Of a DNA stretch of 7,530 bases, positions 4,876 through 7,530 are shown piece by piece. How positions within the stretch are numbered: the stretch's first letter is position 1; every line of letters starts with the position of its first letter. Location: the NCBI GenBank assembly GCA_010027105.1, contig RGVT01000126.1:1-7530 (forward strand), in the 5' to 3' direction. A model generated the notes under the pieces. The model saw nothing but the letters and a program-made list of their open reading frames with translations. It was not told the DNA's origin and searched no databases. This DNA is from Planctomycetia bacterium (GTDB lineage: Bacteria > Planctomycetota > Planctomycetia > Pirellulales > UBA1268). The position numbers were made by a program, and so were the translations under genes.

Positions 4876-7530
4876 TCAGCGCACCGCGGCCGGGTCCGGA
4901 AACCGATCCTGGATCGGCTGCACGCCCATCGGCTCGGTGCGCAGGCCCTCCATCGCCCGCACGCAGGCCTCCGCGGCCGGCAGCGTGGTGATGCAGGGCA
5001 CGCCGTAGAGCACGCTCGCGGCGCGGATGCGGCCCTCGTCGGTCCGCGCCCCCTTGCCCCGGGGCGTGTTGAAGATCAGCTGCACCGTGCCGTCGATGAG
5101 GTGATCGATCAGGTTCGGATGCCCCTCCTGGAGCTTCTTGACCGGCTCCACCGGGATGCCCGCAGCGGCGAGGGCGCGGGCCGTGCCCGCGGTGGCGAGG
5201 AGCTCGAAACCGAGCGCCACCAGCCGCCGCGCCACGCCCACCATCTGCTCCTTCGCCTGCTGGCTCGCCACGCTGAGGAAGATGCGGCCCTTTTCCGGCA
5301 GGAGGATTCCCGCGGCGATCTGGCTCTTGGCGAAGGCGATGGCGAAGGTGTCGCTCACGCCCATCACCTCGCCGGTGCTCCGCATCTCGGGGCCGAGCGC
5401 GATGTCGACGCCGGCGAATTTCACGAACGGGAACACGCTCTCCTTCACGCTCACGTGCGCCGGCACGGGGTCGGCCTCGATCCCCTGCTCCGCCAGGCTC
5501 GTGCCCGCCATCGCCTTCACCGCCACCCTGGCCACGGGCAGCCCCGTGGCCTTGGCGACGAACGGCACCGTGCGGCTGGCCCGCGGATTCACCTCGATCA
5601 CGTACAGCGTGGGGCGGCCGTCCTCCTTCTTCACCGCGAACTGCACGTTCATGAGCCCCACCACGCCGAGGCTCCGGGCCAGCCCCGTGGCCGCAGCCTT
5701 GATTTCGGCGATCACGTCGGCGGAGAGGCTGTGCGGCGGAATGCAGCAGGCGGAGTCGCCGGAATGCACTCCCGCCTCCTCGATGTGCTCCATCACCCCG
5801 GCCACGACCACGTCGCGGCCGTCGCAGATGCAGTCGACGTCGACCTCGATCGCGTCCTCGAGAAACCGGTCGATGAGCACCGGCTGCCCCTGCGCCACGG
5901 CGAAGGCCTCGGCCACGTACCGCTCGAACTGCGGGTGGTCGTAGCAGATCTCCATGGCCCTTCCGCCGAGCACGAAGCTCGGTCGCACGAGCGAGGGGTA
6001 GCCGATGCGGGCCACCTCGCGCCGGGCCTGCTCGAGCGTGCGGGCGATCCCACTGGCGGGCTGCTTGAGGCCGAGGCGGTCGAGCAGGTCGCGGAACTTC
6101 TCGCGATCCTCGGCCGTCTCGATCGTGTCGACGCTCGTGCCGATGATCGGCAGGCCGGCGGCGTAGAGGGCCCGGGCGAGGTTGAGCGGCGTCTGCCCGC
6201 CGAGCTGCACGATCACGCCGTCGGGCCGGATCCGGTCGGCGATGTTGAGGACGTCCTCGCAGGTCAGGGGCTCGAAGAACAGCATGTCGCTCGTGTCGTA
6301 GTCGGTGCTCACGGTCTCGGGATTCGAGTTCACCATCACGCTCTCGATCCCCAGTTCGCGGAGGGCGAAGCTCGCGTGGCAGCAGCAGTAGTCGAACTCG
6401 ATCCCCTGCCCGATCCGGTTGGGCCCGCCGCCGAGGATCATCACCCGCTTCCTGCCCGGGGCCTTGGGCCGCGTTTCGTCCTCCTCCTCCCACGTCGAAT
6501 AGTAGTAGGGGGTCTGGGCCTCGAACTCGGCGGCGCAGGTGTCGACCGCCTTGAAGGTGGCGAGGATGCCCCGTCGCGTGCGGTCGTCGCGCACCTCCAT
6601 CTCGGAGGAGCCGAGCAGCACGGCGAGCTGCCGGTCGGAAAAGCCGAACTGCTTCGCCCGGCGGAGTGTCGCGTCGTCGACGGCCGCGAGCGAGCCGAGC
6701 GAGCGCAGGAGGCTCTCCAGCTCCACGATCTGCTGCAGCTGGTCGAGGAACCAGGGATCGATGGCGGTGAGCTCGTGGAGCTCGGCGACCGACATGCCGG
6801 CCTTGAGCGCGTAGCGCAGGTACCAGACGCGGTCGGGGTCGGGCGTGGCCACCCGTGCCCGGATGTCGTCGAGCGCCGGCTCGGCGGCGGTGCCCCACAG
6901 GTCGCGGCCGTCGCAGCCGAACCCGAAGCTCCCCACCTCCAGGCCGCGGAGCGCCTTCTGGAACGCCTCCTTGAACGTCCGGCCGATCGCCATCGTTTCT
7001 CCCACGCTCTTCATCTGCGTGGTGAGGCGGGCGTCGGCCTCCGGAAACTTCTCGAACGCGAACCGCGGCACCTTGACCACGACGTAGTCGATCGAGGGCT
7101 CGAAGCAGGCCTTCGTCTTCTGTGTGATGTCGTTGGCGAGCTCGTGCAGCCGCCAGCCCACGGCGAGCTTGGCGGCGATCTTCGCGATCGGAAAGCCCGT
7201 CGCCTTGCTCGCGAGGGCGCTCGAGCGGCTCACGCGCGGGTTCATCTCGATCACGATCATCCGCCCGTCACGCGGATCGACGGCGAACTGGATGTTCGAC
7301 CCGCCGGTCTCGACGCCGATCGCCCGGATCACGGCGAAGCTCGCGTCGCGCATCCGCTGATACTGCTTGTCGGTGAGCGTGAGGGCGGGGGCGACGGTGA
7401 TGGAGTCGCCCGTGTGCACGCCGCAGGGGTCGAAGTTCTCGATCGAGCAGATGATGACGGCGTTGTCGTCGGCGTCGCGCATCACCTCCATCTCGTATTC
7501 CTTCCAGCCGAGGATCGACTCCTCGACGAG
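4876..7530 (-). CDS. carB: Carbamoyl-phosphate synthase large subunit CarB (N-terminal part outside the window)
   Basis: About 884 residues are visible, reading in frame from base 7530 (LVEESILGWKEYEMEV); roughly the first 200 of a ~1,080-residue protein are missing. CarB makes carbamoyl phosphate from bicarbonate, ammonia delivered by CarA, and two ATP, feeding pyrimidine and arginine synthesis. Visible parts in order (numbered within the fragment) are as follows. First comes the end of ATP-grasp domain 1, with metal ligands Q81, E95 and N97 in IEMNPRVSRS. Then come the helical oligomerisation region (~200-340) and the second-half start GGGPNRIGQGIEFDY (367-381). ATP-grasp domain 2 (~475-690) follows, with Q630, E646 and N648 in VIEVNPRASR. 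Last is the MGS-like allosteric domain (~745-870), with ATAGT and FNTPRG phosphate-loop motifs. The TGA at 4876-4878 ends the gene after a normal-length C-terminus. No frameshift or lost key residue is seen. carA is not in the window. Confidence 0.97.
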   Translation of the reverse strand, partial: LVEESILGWKEYEMEVMRDADDNAVIICSIENFDPCGVHTGDSITVAPALTLTDKQYQRMRDASFAVIRAIGVETGGSNIQFAVDPRDGRMIVIEMNPRVSRSSALASKATGFPIAKIAAKLAVGWRLHELANDITQKTKACFEPSIDYVVVKVPRFAFEKFPEADARLTTQMKSVGETMAIGRTFKEAFQKALRGLEVGSFGFGCDGRDLWGTAAEPALDDIRARVATPDPDRVWYLRYALKAGMSVAELHELTAIDPWFLDQLQQIVELESLLRSLGSLAAVDDATLRRAKQFGFSDRQLAVLLGSSEMEVRDDRTRRGILATFKAVDTCAAEFEAQTPYYYSTWEEEDETRPKAPGRKRVMILGGGPNRIGQGIEFDYCCCHASFALRELGIESVMVNSNPETVSTDYDTSDMLFFEPLTCEDVLNIADRIRPDGVIVQLGGQTPLNLARALYAAGLPIIGTSVDTIETAEDREKFRDLLDRLGLKQPASGIARTLEQARREVARIGYPSLVRPSFVLGGRAMEICYDHPQFERYVAEAFAVAQGQPVLIDRFLEDAIEVDVDCICDGRDVVVAGVMEHIEEAGVHSGDSACCIPPHSLSADVIAEIKAAATGLARSLGVVGLMNVQFAVKKEDGRPTLYVIEVNPRASRTVPFVAKATGLPVARVAVKAMAGTSLAEQGIEADPVPAHVSVKESVFPFVKFAGVDIALGPEMRSTGEVMGVSDTFAIAFAKSQIAAGILLPEKGRIFLSVASQQAKEQMVGVARRLVALGFELLATAGTARALAAAGIPVEPVKKLQEGHPNLIDHLIDGTVQLIFNTPRGKGARTDEGRIRAASVLYGVPCITTLPAAEACVRAMEGLRTEPMGVQPIQDRFPDPAAVR

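Noticed and set aside
4634..6898. 754-codon minus-strand open frame overlapping carB and the start of rlmKL
   Set aside because: It is an out-of-frame reading of carB, rich in Arg/Gly/Ala. The CarB frame is conserved throughout.

Overview
The window comes from a GC-rich bacterium. A lipoprotein-type binding protein suggests a diderm cell, but the phylum cannot be fixed from the sequence. Planctomycetota or another GC-rich diderm lineage would fit, and that is an inference only. All six convincing genes lie on the minus strand. In transcription order they are carB (5' part outside the window), rlmKL, a livJ-type binding protein, a Phd/YefM-like antitoxin, a VapC-type PIN toxin, and livH (3' part outside the window). 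Gaps are 45, 34 and 37 nt, then a 4-nt overlap, then 10 nt. I see no terminator between the genes, so one long transcript is possible. No stretch over 300 bases lacks a gene.

Right half (4876-7530): the last ~884 residues of the carbamoyl-phosphate synthase large subunit. It supplies carbamoyl phosphate for pyrimidine and arginine synthesis and appears intact where visible. Middle (2125-4830): a 901-residue RlmKL-type 23S rRNA methyltransferase carrying both methyltransferase halves. Its linker between the halves contains four near-identical 93-bp tandem repeats (31 residues each), which accounts for much of its excess over the ~700 residues of E. coli RlmKL.

Left third (1-2090): a branched-chain amino acid or related-ligand ABC uptake system, with the binding protein first and the permease LivH last. 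A complete two-gene toxin-antitoxin module sits between them. The antitoxin and toxin overlap by ATGA. The toxin's stop codon lies inside the apparent ribosome binding site of livH, so translation of toxin and permease may be coupled.

The most unusual items are the repeat array inside rlmKL and the toxin-antitoxin pair inside the transporter cluster. The repeat units alternate A-B-A-B and contain no stop triplet in any of six frames. I found no RNA gene, CRISPR array, insertion sequence or clear promoter.
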